Assembly (NCBI GenBank): GCA_903927685.1
Contig: CAIYOB010000132.1
Span: forward strand, 1-15,121
DNA length: 15,121 nt
Direction: 5' to 3'
Source: an uncultured Planctomycetaceae bacterium
Lineage (GTDB): Bacteria > Planctomycetota > Planctomycetia > Pirellulales > Pirellulaceae
The notes under the pieces were generated by a model. That model was given only the letters and a program-made list of their open reading frames with translations, made no database searches and had not been told where the DNA came from. Positions 1 through 8,047 of the stretch are shown piece after piece (positions within the stretch are counted from its first letter, which is position 1; each line of letters starts with the position of its first letter). The position numbers and the translations under genes were made by a program.

Positions 1-2720
1 AAGGTCATGCCGAGTGTCTGGTAATCGGCGACCACTTCCTCCTGAACCGTGGTGGCCGGCAATTCGGCGGCCGCGTCGGCGGGCGGATCGGTATGTTCCA
101 ACAGCGGCTGAGACTGCCGCTGGCGGGGCTGGGACAGCGCGTCCCACAGCGCGCGGCGGCGGTCGTGGCCCAGCGAGCCGAATGCGTCGGCTTCGGCCAG
201 GCGGCTCACCACGCCTTGCAGCAAACCGGTGCAGCGTGTGAACTGGTCGATCGTTTCAAACGGGCCCGCCGCCCGCCCGCGGACGATCGCTGCGGCGTCT
301 GTCTCGGACAAGCCGCGGATCAGACGAAGTCCCAGTCGCAGGACGCGTTCGCCTTCCAAGGTGCAGTCCCACTGGCTGCAGTTCACGTCGACCGCTCGCA
401 CTTCGACGCCGTGCTGGCGGGCGTCCCGAATCAGTTGGGCCGGAGCGTAGAACCCCATCGGCTGGCTGTTGATCAACGCCGCAACAAAGGCCGCCGGGTA
501 GTAGTGCTTCAAATACGCCGAGACGTAGACCAGCAAGGCAAAGCTGGCGGCGTGGGACTCGGGAAAGCCGTATTCGCCAAAGCCGCGGATCTGCTGGAAG
601 ACCCGCTCAGCGAACTCTTCGGCCAGCCCCCGCTCGCGCATCCCGTCCAGCAGTTTTTGCCGAAAGGCTTCCATGTGCCCGTTCCGCCGCCAGGCGCCCA
701 TCGCCCGCCGCAACTGGTCGGCTTCGCCCGGCGTGAACCCGGCCGCGACCACCGCCAGCTTCATCACCTGCTCCTGGAAGATCGGCACGCCCAGCGTTTT
801 TTCCAGCACCCGGCGGATTTCGTCGTTGGGGTACGTGACGGCTTCTTCGCCGGACCGCCGCCGCAGGTACGGATGCACCATCTGGCCCTGGATCGGCCCC
901 GGCCGGACAATCGCCACCTCGACGACCAGGTCGTAATAGCAGCGCGGACGCAGCCGCGGCAGCATGGCCATCTGGGCCCGGCTCTCGATCTGGAACACGC
1001 CCATCGTGTCCGCCCGGCAGATCATGTCGTACACCCGCGTGTCGCCGGCCGGGATCGCAGCCAACGACAATTCCCGCCCCGTGACCCGCCGGACCAACTC
1101 AAAACACTTGCGGATGGCGGACAGCATGCCCAGGCACAGGCAGTCGACTTTCAGGATGCCCAGCGTTTCCAGGTCGTCCTTGTCCCACTCGACGACCGTC
1201 CGGTCCGGCATGGCCGCATTTTCGATCGGCACCAATTCGCACAGCGGGCCGCGGGTCATGACCATGCCCCCCACGTGCTGGGACAGGTGGCGCGGAAAGC
1301 CGATCAGTTCCCGGGTCAAGTGCACCAGGCGGCGGCCGAGTTCGGAAGCCGTGTCGAGGCCCATCTCCTGGCAGCGCTGCTCCAGTTCGAGCGCCTGCTG
1401 GGGGTAGCCGTCCATGTTCTTGGACAGGGCGTCGATCCGGTCCAGCGACAAGCCCAGTGCCTTGCCGACTTCGCGAATCGCCGACCGGGTCCGGTACGTG
1501 ATCACCGCGGCGGCCAGTCCCGCCCGCTCGCGGCCGTATTTCCCGTACAGGTACTGGAGCACTTCCTCCCGCCGCTCGTGCTCGAAATCCACGTCGATGT
1601 CCGGCGCCTCGTTGCGTTCCCTGCTGATGAACCGCTCGAACAACAAGTCAAACCGGTCGGGATTCACGGCGGTGATGCCCAGGCAGTAGCAGACGGCCGA
1701 ATTGGCGGCCGACCCGCGGCCTTGGCACAGGATCCCGCGCCCGCGGGCGAATTCGACCAGGTCCCAGACCGTCAGGAAATACGCCTCGTACCGCAACTCG
1801 CCAATCAACTGCAGTTCGTGCTTCAACAGCTGCACGACTTTGTCCGGCACGCCGCCGGGATAGCGCTGCCGGGCACCGTGCCAGGTGAGCCGCTGCAAAT
1901 GTTCCAGCGGCGTCAAACCCGGCGGGGCCAACTCTTGGGGATACTCGTAGCGCAGTTCGTCCAGCGAAAACGTACACTGCTCGGCGATCTGCCGCGTCCG
2001 CTGCAGCGCCTCCGGAATGCGCGCGAACCATTCCCGGAGTTCGTCCAGCGATTTCAAATGCCGCTGGGCGTTGGGAAACAGCAGTCCGCCCGCCTGAGCC
2101 ACCGTGACGCCGTGCCGGATGGCCGTCAACACGTGCTGCAGGGGCTGGCGAGCGGGAACGTGGTAGTACACATCGCCGGCGGCGACCAGCGGCAGATTGA
2201 CGGCACGGGACAGCGCCTGCAGCCACTCCAGCCGCCGTTCGTCGTCCGCCCCGCGCTGGAACTCGGCGAGCAAAAAACAGCGGCCGGAGAAAATCTGGCG
2301 GTAGCGATCCAGAATCTGGCCCGGCCAAGCGGATTCTCCATCCGCGGCACCGGGCAGCACGCCCGCCAGCAGCCCTTCGGCATGTTCCGCCACATCCTGC
2401 AGGGTCAGCACGCACTCGCCTTTGGCCGCGCGGCGGCGGCCGCGGGTGATCAGCCGGCACAAGCGGCCGTAGGCCGCTCGGTCGGGCGCCCACAGCACCA
2501 CGGCCGGGGCGTCCACCGGCGTAATCTCCGCGCCCACGATCAGTTTCAGGCCGCTGCCTCGGGCCGCCGCATGCGCGCGGACCACTCCGGCCAGGCTGTT
2601 CACATCCGTCACCGCCAGCGCATGGTACCCCAAATCCACCGCCCGCTGGATCAACTCGTCCGGATGCGACGCTCCCTGCAGGAAAGAAAAGTTGGTCTTA
2701 CAGTGCAGTTCGGCGTACAT
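1..2720 (-). CDS. dnaE2: Error-prone DNA polymerase DnaE2 (C-terminus outside window)
   Basis: DnaE2 is a C-family DNA polymerase alpha paralogue used for translesion synthesis and damage-induced mutagenesis, normally with ImuB and the sliding clamp. I translated the minus strand from ATG at 2720: it opens MYAELHCKTNFSFLQGAS, the characteristic DnaE2 PHP-domain start, followed by a TDVNSLAGVVRAH segment. The core contains CQGRGSAANSAVCY and, near residue 375, PDIDVDFEHERREEV, which carries two of the three catalytic aspartates; the third lies in LKVDCLCLGML near residue 524. Further on come the finger-domain YPNDEIRRVLEKTLGVPIFQEQVM block and a helix-hairpin-helix region. About 906 residues are visible and the frame is still open at base 1 (ending ADYQTLGMT), so only the C-terminal OB-fold end, perhaps 150 residues, is missing. 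GGAGG lies 16 bases before the ATG, which is a poor spacing; the start is chosen by family match. The gene directly upstream is a glycoside hydrolase, not imuB. I am very sure of the family. Confidence 0.97.
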   Translation of the reverse strand, partial: MYAELHCKTNFSFLQGASHPDELIQRAVDLGYHALAVTDVNSLAGVVRAHAAARGSGLKLIVGAEITPVDAPAVVLWAPDRAAYGRLCRLITRGRRRAAKGECVLTLQDVAEHAEGLLAGVLPGAADGESAWPGQILDRYRQIFSGRCFLLAEFQRGADDERRLEWLQALSRAVNLPLVAAGDVYYHVPARQPLQHVLTAIRHGVTVAQAGGLLFPNAQRHLKSLDELREWFARIPEALQRTRQIAEQCTFSLDELRYEYPQELAPPGLTPLEHLQRLTWHGARQRYPGGVPDKVVQLLKHELQLIGELRYEAYFLTVWDLVEFARGRGILCQGRGSAANSAVCYCLGITAVNPDRFDLLFERFISRERNEAPDIDVDFEHERREEVLQYLYGKYGRERAGLAAAVITYRTRSAIREVGKALGLSLDRIDALSKNMDGYPQQALELEQRCQEMGLDTASELGRRLVHLTRELIGFPRHLSQHVGGMVMTRGPLCELVPIENAAMPDRTVVEWDKDDLETLGILKVDCLCLGMLSAIRKCFELVRRVTGRELSLAAIPAGDTRVYDMICRADTMGVFQIESRAQMAMLPRLRPRCYYDLVVEVAIVRPGPIQGQMVHPYLRRRSGEEAVTYPNDEIRRVLEKTLGVPIFQEQVMKLAVVAAGFTPGEADQLRRAMGAWRRNGHMEAFRQKLLDGMRERGLAEEFAERVFQQIRGFGEYGFPESHAASFALLVYVSAYLKHYYPAAFVAALINSQPMGFYAPAQLIRDARQHGVEVRAVDVNCSQWDCTLEGERVLRLGLRLIRGLSETDAAAIVRGRAAGPFETIDQFTRCTGLLQGVVSRLAEADAFGSLGHDRRRALWDALSQPRQRQSQPLLEHTDPPADAAAELPATTVQEEVVADYQTLGMT

Positions 2721-2802
2721 CGCATGCTTCCCGGGCCCTCCACCCAGCCTGTTGGCCGCCGACAACGTGTTCGAGGCCGCGGCGGGTACAGGCGACTAAA
2801 GA

Positions 2803-2831
2803 AGTATACCGATGTACATTTTCCAGGGCAA
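2803..2831 (-). promoter_or_regulatory. Candidate sigma70-type promoter of dnaE2
   Basis: Read on the minus strand, TTGCCC (2831-2826) is followed after exactly 17 bases by TATACT (2808-2803), a good -10 match. Transcription would start near 2796 and give a leader of about 75 bases before the dnaE2 ATG. It is the best promoter-like pair in the gap between the glycoside hydrolase stop and dnaE2, and implies dnaE2 has its own transcript. Seen in sequence; activity is inferred. Confidence 0.55.
2804..2817. promoter_or_regulatory. Imperfect dyad overlapping the dnaE2 promoter, possible operator
   Basis: On the plus strand the 14-base segment GTATACCGATGTAC matches its own reverse complement at 10 of 14 positions, with outer half-sites GTA and TAC. 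It overlaps the -10 hexamer and the spacer, where a repressor such as LexA would block polymerase. DnaE2 genes are usually under SOS control, so a LexA-type operator is expected here. I do not know the LexA motif of this lineage, so the assignment is an inference. Confidence 0.3.
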
Positions 2832-2838
2832 GCCGGTT

Positions 2839-2861
2839 CCTGCCTGACGCGGGCGGGCAGG
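2839..2861 (-). terminator. Weak hairpin downstream of the glycoside hydrolase gene
   Basis: CCTGCC (2839-2844) and GGCAGG (2856-2861) can form a six-base-pair stem with an 11-base loop between the hydrolase stop at 2935 and the dnaE2 promoter. It lacks a T tract on either side, so it could be a minor termination or pause structure, or chance in GC-rich DNA. Confidence 0.2.
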
Positions 2862-2934
2862 GAGGCTCGCAACGCTGAGCGCCGACGAGTCAATGACCGC
2901 CGGGAACTCGTTATCGAGGGCGGCTCGCAGATCG

Positions 2935-5900
2935 TTAGCGGGGATTGACGCTGCTGCGCAGTCCCGGCACTTGGCCGGATTCCACCGCCTGCCAGTACGA
3001 CGCCGACACCTGTTTGTAGATTCCCTCGATGCCGGCCGGGTCGTCCGGATTGAACTCGATCCACACGTCGGGCCGGGGGATCTCCCGGGGGCGTGTCATC
3101 GGCTCGGCGTACTTGCGCAGCGCCACGGTTGCCGGCCGATCGGTCCCGTCCGGATTGAAGATGCCGTAGTCGCTCTTTTCGTTCGTGCGGAATCCGCCCG
3201 GATACCACCAGCAAACCGCGCCGTTGGCGCCGCTGTGCAGGGCCATCCGCAGGAAGTCGTCGTAGAACCGGCCCTGGAATTCCAGGCTCGACGGCGGGGT
3301 TCGCATCTGGTCCATGTCCCACGCGCTGACGCCGAACTCGGCCCACATCACCGGCTTGGCCGGATCGACCGCCCGGGCATAGGCGACGGTGAACAAGCCC
3401 GGACGGACCCGATCCCAGTCGCCGATGCGGCCGTAGCCTTCGGGCTCGAACAGGTCGACGCTGCGAACCAGACTGCGAAAATCGTAGGGCAGGTTATGGG
3501 CCTGGTTGAACGTCGGGTCGCCGGCGACGGTCATCCGGAAGCTGACCAGGTGGTGCGGATCGATGCTGCGGACGAGGTCCCGAGCCCGGCCATAGGACTC
3601 GTCGACCACCTCGTCCAGGAAACGGCGGTAGTCGGCGACCAGCTTGCGCCACGGTCCGTCCGATCCGCAATGCGCATCCTGCGGGTTGGTGATCTGGCCC
3701 TCCTGGTCGCGGGGCACGGCGTATCCCCAGGCTCGTTCCGCCGCCTCGATGGTGGTGTACTGCCGCTCGATCCACTGGCCCCAACGCTGGTCCCAGCGAG
3801 TCCGTTCGTGCTGGCGTCCGAGGAACGGCTCCCAGGCCAGATCATAAGCAAAGACCGTGTCGCTGTCGGCCAGGCGGTTCTGCTCGATCATCTCGCGGAT
3901 CTTGTCCCACGGAAAGTCCATCGGCGTGCCGGGGCGGAGCGAGAGGTTGACCTTCAGTCCGTACTTGTCACAGCGCTGCAGGTAGTCGAACAGGTTGCGA
4001 TCGGCATGATAGTCGTAGCCGATGAACGTGCTGATCATATTCATGCCCAGCGACTTGATTCGCGCCAGTTCCCGGTCGAAGATCTCCGGGTCGTAGGCGC
4101 GGCGGCTCAGGTAGTGCTCGAAGAACAGGTAGTCCTCGGTGCCGATGCCGCTGGCGGGCATGTGGTTCACGCCGTAGGGATACCATTTCTGGCCGCGCAG
4201 GTAGAAGTCGCCATCCCGAGCCGTGACGTACTCGGGCTGGTCCTTGGGACGCCAGACGCTCAAGTCGTGCTGCAAGCGATCGATCACCCGCTGGTCCCGA
4301 ACGAGTTCCGTAACCACGGTGTAGCCAGGGGAGGCCAGGCGGTCGGCGCCGCAGCGGGCCTCCAGGACGAGCGGAGCCTCGCCGCCCTGAACCAAGGCGT
4401 CGAACGTCTGAGCGAACACTTCGCAGCCCGAGGCAAGCAACCGGATTCGCACCTCGGCGCTCGCCTGACGACGCCGTCGGATGTTCACCACCCTGGCGCC
4501 CAGGCGAACCGGTTCGCCCGGGAAGACCGTGTAGTACTCGCTGCCGCCTTCGTAGAGAAAGACCCCGTCGAGCATCCGTCGGGCGAGCGCGGCAAGGGAG
4601 TCCGCCACTGGAGGCGCTGTCAGAAACACGGGATCGTCCGAGCCCAAGGTTGCCCAGCCGTGGTCGGCTTGGCCGGCGGCCTGCTGGAGCAGCAGCGTCA
4701 AGGCGGGCCCGCGAAAGTCGCCGCTGCCGCTGACGGCTTCCGTGACCGTGACCATGCGCCACGGACGGTTCTTGTCGAACCCCGTTCCATGGGGTCGCTG
4801 GTGGGGGCACCACAGGGACTGGGGCAGCGGCAGATCGGGCGTTTCGATCAAGGCCTGCATCGCATGAGGCCGGATCCGGCGGACGTCGGTGGTCGGATAG
4901 CACTTGTAGGAGGGCCACAGCAGTTCGGTGGGCGGGAACTCCAGAGCCTGGGATGCCACCCAGGCGGCCAGCGGACTCTGGGCGAACCCGAAACGGTCGA
5001 TCCAGAATTCGTGGCGTCCGCCTTCCATTCCTGTGTGGGTAAAGGCCAGGCCGACGGTGATCTTGGCGACGGCGCTGAACTGCAACCGGTCGTCCGCTCC
5101 TCCACGCCGGTTGCCCGTCGGGCTGTCGTGCCAGTACGCGAAATCGTCGGCGACCAGTCCGTGCGGGGTCCATTCCTGACGGGTCGGCACCGTCGCAATC
5201 CAGCGGCTGCCGTCCCGCTCGCTGCACTCAATCGACAACCGCTTGGTGCGTTCGCCGCTCTTGGCCCAGAAACACACGACGTTGTCCGCTGCGTCGATGG
5301 TGTTTGCGGGCAAGGGCGGAGCCGCGAAGGTCTCCCAACCGGTCAGGTTGTCGATCGTCACGTGCAGCGATTTCGACGAGCCCCCGGCTCCGTCGCCGAC
5401 GCACTCAAACGTGGCCGGGTTCTCCAGCTGGTTGCTGGAACGCGTCCAGCCCGCGGGGCTGTCGCTCTCGAAATCATGGAGCAACCGGGACGGCTGCACC
5501 GCGTTCAGCCGGCCCCGGATCTCTCCCAGTTTCAGCCAGTCGTCGCCGACCCGGCGGACGGGATCGGCGTACAGCGGGGTGCCGACGGCGAGCAGATTCC
5601 CCTGGTCCTTGAGAAAGCCGGCCAGCACCGGGGCCGTCTCGACCGGCAACTCGCGTCCGCCAGTAACGATCAGCAAGTCGAATCGCTCCGGGCTCACCAC
5701 CTGGCGATTCGCGAAGGCTGACGTATCCAGCAGTGTGGGCTGGCAGCCCGCCCGCCGCAGTGCCGCAGCCAGGGCGTCAATCACGGCGCGATTCTGACCG
5801 GGCCAGTCGCCGGCGAGCAAGCCGACGTTGCCCTCCTCACGCGGCTGCCAGGCGAGACGCTCGAGCGTTCTCCGGGCTTCCGTCTGCTCACTCTGGACTT

Positions 5901-6021
5901 GCCCGGCGTCCGCCGTTCCGGCCGGCTCGGCCGCTGCGCCGCGACCGCCGCCGGTAGCTGATCCGATCAGCAAGAAGACCCACAAACCGAGTCCTACGAG
6001 CGTCCGGAATTCTTGCCGCAT
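2935..6021 (-). CDS. Exported multidomain clan GH-A glycoside hydrolase
   Basis: A 1028-residue protein predicted to hydrolyse a glycan outside the cytoplasm. Residues 1 to about 31 form a signal peptide (MRQEFRTLVG, a hydrophobic core, then an alanine-rich cleavage region). Residues about 62-165 look like a Rossmann/class I glutamine amidotransferase-like domain (GLLAGDWPGQN, FDLLIVTGGRELP). Residues about 180-345 resemble a CBM11/CIA30-type jelly roll (LHDFESDSPAGW to EFWIDRFGF). A beta-rich linker follows, then from about residue 600 a TIM barrel opening with GDFYLRGQKWYPYGVNHM. Candidate acid/base is Glu731 in AYDLAWEPFLG and candidate nucleophile Glu895 in PVMWAEFG, the order and spacing expected for clan GH-A (GH5/GH42-like). 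The frame is open for 41 more codons upstream, but those read through the dispersed repeat; ATG at 6021 has a GAGG five bases before it and starts the signal peptide. The substrate cannot be named from sequence. Confidence 0.85.
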   Translation of the reverse strand: MRQEFRTLVGLGLWVFLLIGSATGGGRGAAAEPAGTADAGQVQSEQTEARRTLERLAWQPREEGNVGLLAGDWPGQNRAVIDALAAALRRAGCQPTLLDTSAFANRQVVSPERFDLLIVTGGRELPVETAPVLAGFLKDQGNLLAVGTPLYADPVRRVGDDWLKLGEIRGRLNAVQPSRLLHDFESDSPAGWTRSSNQLENPATFECVGDGAGGSSKSLHVTIDNLTGWETFAAPPLPANTIDAADNVVCFWAKSGERTKRLSIECSERDGSRWIATVPTRQEWTPHGLVADDFAYWHDSPTGNRRGGADDRLQFSAVAKITVGLAFTHTGMEGGRHEFWIDRFGFAQSPLAAWVASQALEFPPTELLWPSYKCYPTTDVRRIRPHAMQALIETPDLPLPQSLWCPHQRPHGTGFDKNRPWRMVTVTEAVSGSGDFRGPALTLLLQQAAGQADHGWATLGSDDPVFLTAPPVADSLAALARRMLDGVFLYEGGSEYYTVFPGEPVRLGARVVNIRRRRQASAEVRIRLLASGCEVFAQTFDALVQGGEAPLVLEARCGADRLASPGYTVVTELVRDQRVIDRLQHDLSVWRPKDQPEYVTARDGDFYLRGQKWYPYGVNHMPASGIGTEDYLFFEHYLSRRAYDPEIFDRELARIKSLGMNMISTFIGYDYHADRNLFDYLQRCDKYGLKVNLSLRPGTPMDFPWDKIREMIEQNRLADSDTVFAYDLAWEPFLGRQHERTRWDQRWGQWIERQYTTIEAAERAWGYAVPRDQEGQITNPQDAHCGSDGPWRKLVADYRRFLDEVVDESYGRARDLVRSIDPHHLVSFRMTVAGDPTFNQAHNLPYDFRSLVRSVDLFEPEGYGRIGDWDRVRPGLFTVAYARAVDPAKPVMWAEFGVSAWDMDQMRTPPSSLEFQGRFYDDFLRMALHSGANGAVCWWYPGGFRTNEKSDYGIFNPDGTDRPATVALRKYAEPMTRPREIPRPDVWIEFNPDDPAGIEGIYKQVSASYWQAVESGQVPGLRSSVNPR

Positions 6022-6041
6022 ACCTGCCTCTGCCTTTGCCG

Positions 6042-6097
<56 letters not shown>

Positions 6098-6100
<3 letters not shown>

Positions 6101-6658
6101 CGCTGCCGCTCGTCGGCGCCGGCCGCGGAGTCCGGCCAGTTCATCCAGTTGCGGTCGGGCCAGTTCGGCGAAATCCGTCAGTCTGCCATGAGCGTCTCGG
6201 GTTTGCGAAAACACCAGCGTCTGGTCGTGAATCATCCGCGGCAGGAACATCCAGGCGCGGGCCATCGAGTCCGGATCCTGGTCGCCCGCGACGACCACCA
6301 AGTCGACGCCCTTGATGTAGTTGGAAATCCGGGCCAAGGCGGAACAGGGATCGCCCGGCACCAACTGGACCTTGACGTGCTGCTGCCGCAGTTGCTGGTA
6401 GGCCTGACGCAACCCGATGCGGTCCTCGCCCGCCGGCCGGTCTTCAAACAGGTCGATGCCCGTGTAGCACAAGACTTCGTCCGCTTCCTGCCGCATGGCG
6501 ACGGCCAGCAGACGCTCTGTCCGCACCCCGTTGCCGACACCGATCTCCAAGATGCTGCGCAGGGGGCGTTTATCGATCGAGCGATAGAGGATGCGATCCG
6601 TCGCAGGCTGGGAAAGGCGGGTAAGATACGTGTACTTGAGAGTACCCAGTTGACTCAT
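6098..6658 (-). CDS. Small class I SAM-dependent methyltransferase-like protein
   Basis: A 186-residue cytoplasmic protein with a Rossmann methyltransferase signature: motif I is ILEIGVGNGVRTERLL (residues 36-51), preceded by helices, and the motif II acid is probably Asp69 in YTGIDLFED. A later strand, GVDLVVVAGDQDPDS (117-131), takes the place where many such enzymes show a substrate-site segment, and resembles cephalosporin-hydroxylase/CmcI-like methyltransferases in style. The substrate is unknown. ATG at 6658 is chosen because homologous-looking sequence begins there and TTGAGGAAC with GAGG lies nine bases upstream; the frame is open further upstream to 6868 but that part looks non-coding. 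The C-terminus is a run of arginines and alanines that stops at a TAG shared with the edge of repeat copy A, so the natural C-terminus may have been altered. It precedes the glycoside hydrolase by 76 bases. Confidence 0.72.
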
Positions 6659-6669
6659 CCGTGAGTTCC

Positions 6670-6795
6670 TCAAGCGGCAGGTTGACCAAGCCGGCCAAGA
6701 CTCGGCGCAAACCCATCGCTTCGCCGACCGCCGGCCCTGTTGAGGATTTCGGCCGCGGTACCGTGTTGAATCAAGGGGAAGTTGTCTCGGTTCAT
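6670..6795 (-). CDS. Possible 41-codon upstream small ORF (doubtful)
   Basis: In the 220-base gap between the flavin-motif protein and the methyltransferase-like gene there is a short frame starting ATG at 6795 (MNRDNFPLIQHGTAAEIL) and ending 11 bases before the next start. There is no Shine-Dalgarno sequence before it and no family is recognised. It could be a leader peptide, a relic, or chance. Nothing else convincing was seen in this gap. Confidence 0.15.
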   Translation of the reverse strand: MNRDNFPLIQHGTAAEILNRAGGRRSDGFAPSLGRLGQPAA

Positions 6796-6878
6796 ACGAT
6801 GGCAAAGTGTAACGTCGGAGGCGGCTTGCGCGCGGCCCGCCGACAGAGCGACTCTGCGGCTCGGGCAAACTGCGACGC

Positions 6879-8033
6879 TCACAACCGATCCCGATACTTC
6901 CGCCGGAACTCGTCCAGTTTCTGCCGGCTCTCGCTGCCCAGTTGCTGTTTCAGCAGATGTTCGGAGGCACGCCGCGCGATGAAGAAGTCGGGGCTGTCCA
7001 GCAGGCCGGCGACCGCCGTCTCGACTCGCGGCGAGAAAAATGTCCGCGCATCCAATAATCGCAAGATCAGATGGACCTGGAAATACGGCAGCTGCTGCAA
7101 GATCCCGCTCAGTTCCTCGAGGGTTTCGGCGGGCAATTCCGGCTGGGCGGACAAGTAGTCCAGAATCATGGGGCTGTAGGTGCTGGGCATGCGGCCGTAG
7201 GATTCGATCAGCCGCTGATGCAGTCGCCGCCTGTCCGCTACGGCCCGGTGCAGGAACTGGAGGGACAGCGCCACGTGTTCACGGTCGCCCGTCTCCAGCA
7301 CGCGCGCCACGTCGGCGGCGAATTGCTCGTCGGTTGGGTAATGCCGCAGGAGATGCTGGAGCGAAAAGTCGACGGCCCGGCGGTCAGCGGACTGCAGCAG
7401 CCTGTGCAGGTAGCCCGGCGTGCACTGCTGTGCGGTGATTCCTTGCAGCTTCCGGACAATCTCTCCGTTGGCCCATCGCCACATGGTCCAGCTGGTATAG
7501 GCGGCGTCTTCGACGACCGCCTCCTTGACCGCCTGCGGCGTCGCTCCGGACCAGCCGTCGACTTCGGCAACTTCCGGGGCTGGCAGGACCTGCGGCGGAA
7601 CAGGCGGGCCGAAGACCTCCAGCGGCTGACTGCCCAGAATCGAGTCCCTGTCTTGCAGGATCTGGTCTAACTTGGCGTAGTCCTCCGGGCGAAACGGCAC
7701 GTGCTTCTTTTTCGTCAGGGGCGTATTCGCCGGGTATTCCAGGCGTTGGTAGTATCCGAGAGCGTCCCAGTGCATCGTCACCGTGACCTCGCGGCATTGC
7801 TCGTCCACGCACACGTGCGTGGTGAACGTCAGGGCGTACGAGGCAGGAAGCCCATCCTCGTCGCGAGTCTGAATCACGCGATAAGCCCGCGGCGGCAGCG
7901 TGGGCGCGACCGGGTCGGACAGTTCGAGCGAATACTCCGCGGTCTGCTCGCCGGCGTGCAAGGTCGGCAAACCCAGCGCAGCGGCCAAGGCCAGCAGGGC
8001 GACCGAGCGGCAACTGAACGCGACCCCTGACAT
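6879..8033 (-). CDS. Exported protein with FMN-attachment-like motif and helical-repeat domain
   Basis: A 384-residue protein. Residues 1-28 form a signal peptide (MSGVAFSCRSVALLALAAAL). The following domain has a CVDEQC cysteine pair (Cys75, Cys80), an HWDALGYYQRLEYP segment, LTKKKHVPFRPEDY and then VDGWSGATPQAV. DGWSGAT (159-165) fits the D-x-x-S/T-G-A-T/S pattern at which ApbE attaches FMN covalently to threonine in extracytoplasmic flavoproteins, so Thr165 is the candidate. Residues about 195-380 are leucine-rich helical pairs like HEAT/ARM repeats. An alternative TTG start at 8051 overlaps the ABC ATPase stop, but ATG at 8033 has GGAGG four bases upstream and opens the signal peptide. 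The overlap-like spacing means it is translated with the ABC ATPase. The exact function is unknown; flavin attachment is an inference from one motif and no ApbE gene is visible. Confidence 0.75.
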   Translation of the reverse strand: MSGVAFSCRSVALLALAAALGLPTLHAGEQTAEYSLELSDPVAPTLPPRAYRVIQTRDEDGLPASYALTFTTHVCVDEQCREVTVTMHWDALGYYQRLEYPANTPLTKKKHVPFRPEDYAKLDQILQDRDSILGSQPLEVFGPPVPPQVLPAPEVAEVDGWSGATPQAVKEAVVEDAAYTSWTMWRWANGEIVRKLQGITAQQCTPGYLHRLLQSADRRAVDFSLQHLLRHYPTDEQFAADVARVLETGDREHVALSLQFLHRAVADRRRLHQRLIESYGRMPSTYSPMILDYLSAQPELPAETLEELSGILQQLPYFQVHLILRLLDARTFFSPRVETAVAGLLDSPDFFIARRASEHLLKQQLGSESRQKLDEFRRKYRDRL

Positions 8034-8047
8034 GGCGCCTCCGTGTC

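Noticed and set aside
93..2948. Very long open frame on the plus strand, 951 codons, opposite dnaE2
   Set aside because: Its translation is rich in Gln, Arg, His and Pro with no domain, and it is the mirror of a clear dnaE2 coding frame in GC-rich DNA.
2893..5721. Plus-strand open frame of 942 codons opposite the glycoside hydrolase
   Set aside because: Same antisense effect; the minus strand shows a signal peptide, domains and catalytic motifs in this interval.
6659..6808. Alternative frame reading MGLRRVLAGLVNLPLEEL upstream of and overlapping the methyltransferase-like start
   Set aside because: It ends after about 50 codons within the methyltransferase frame, has no ribosome site and no recognised family.
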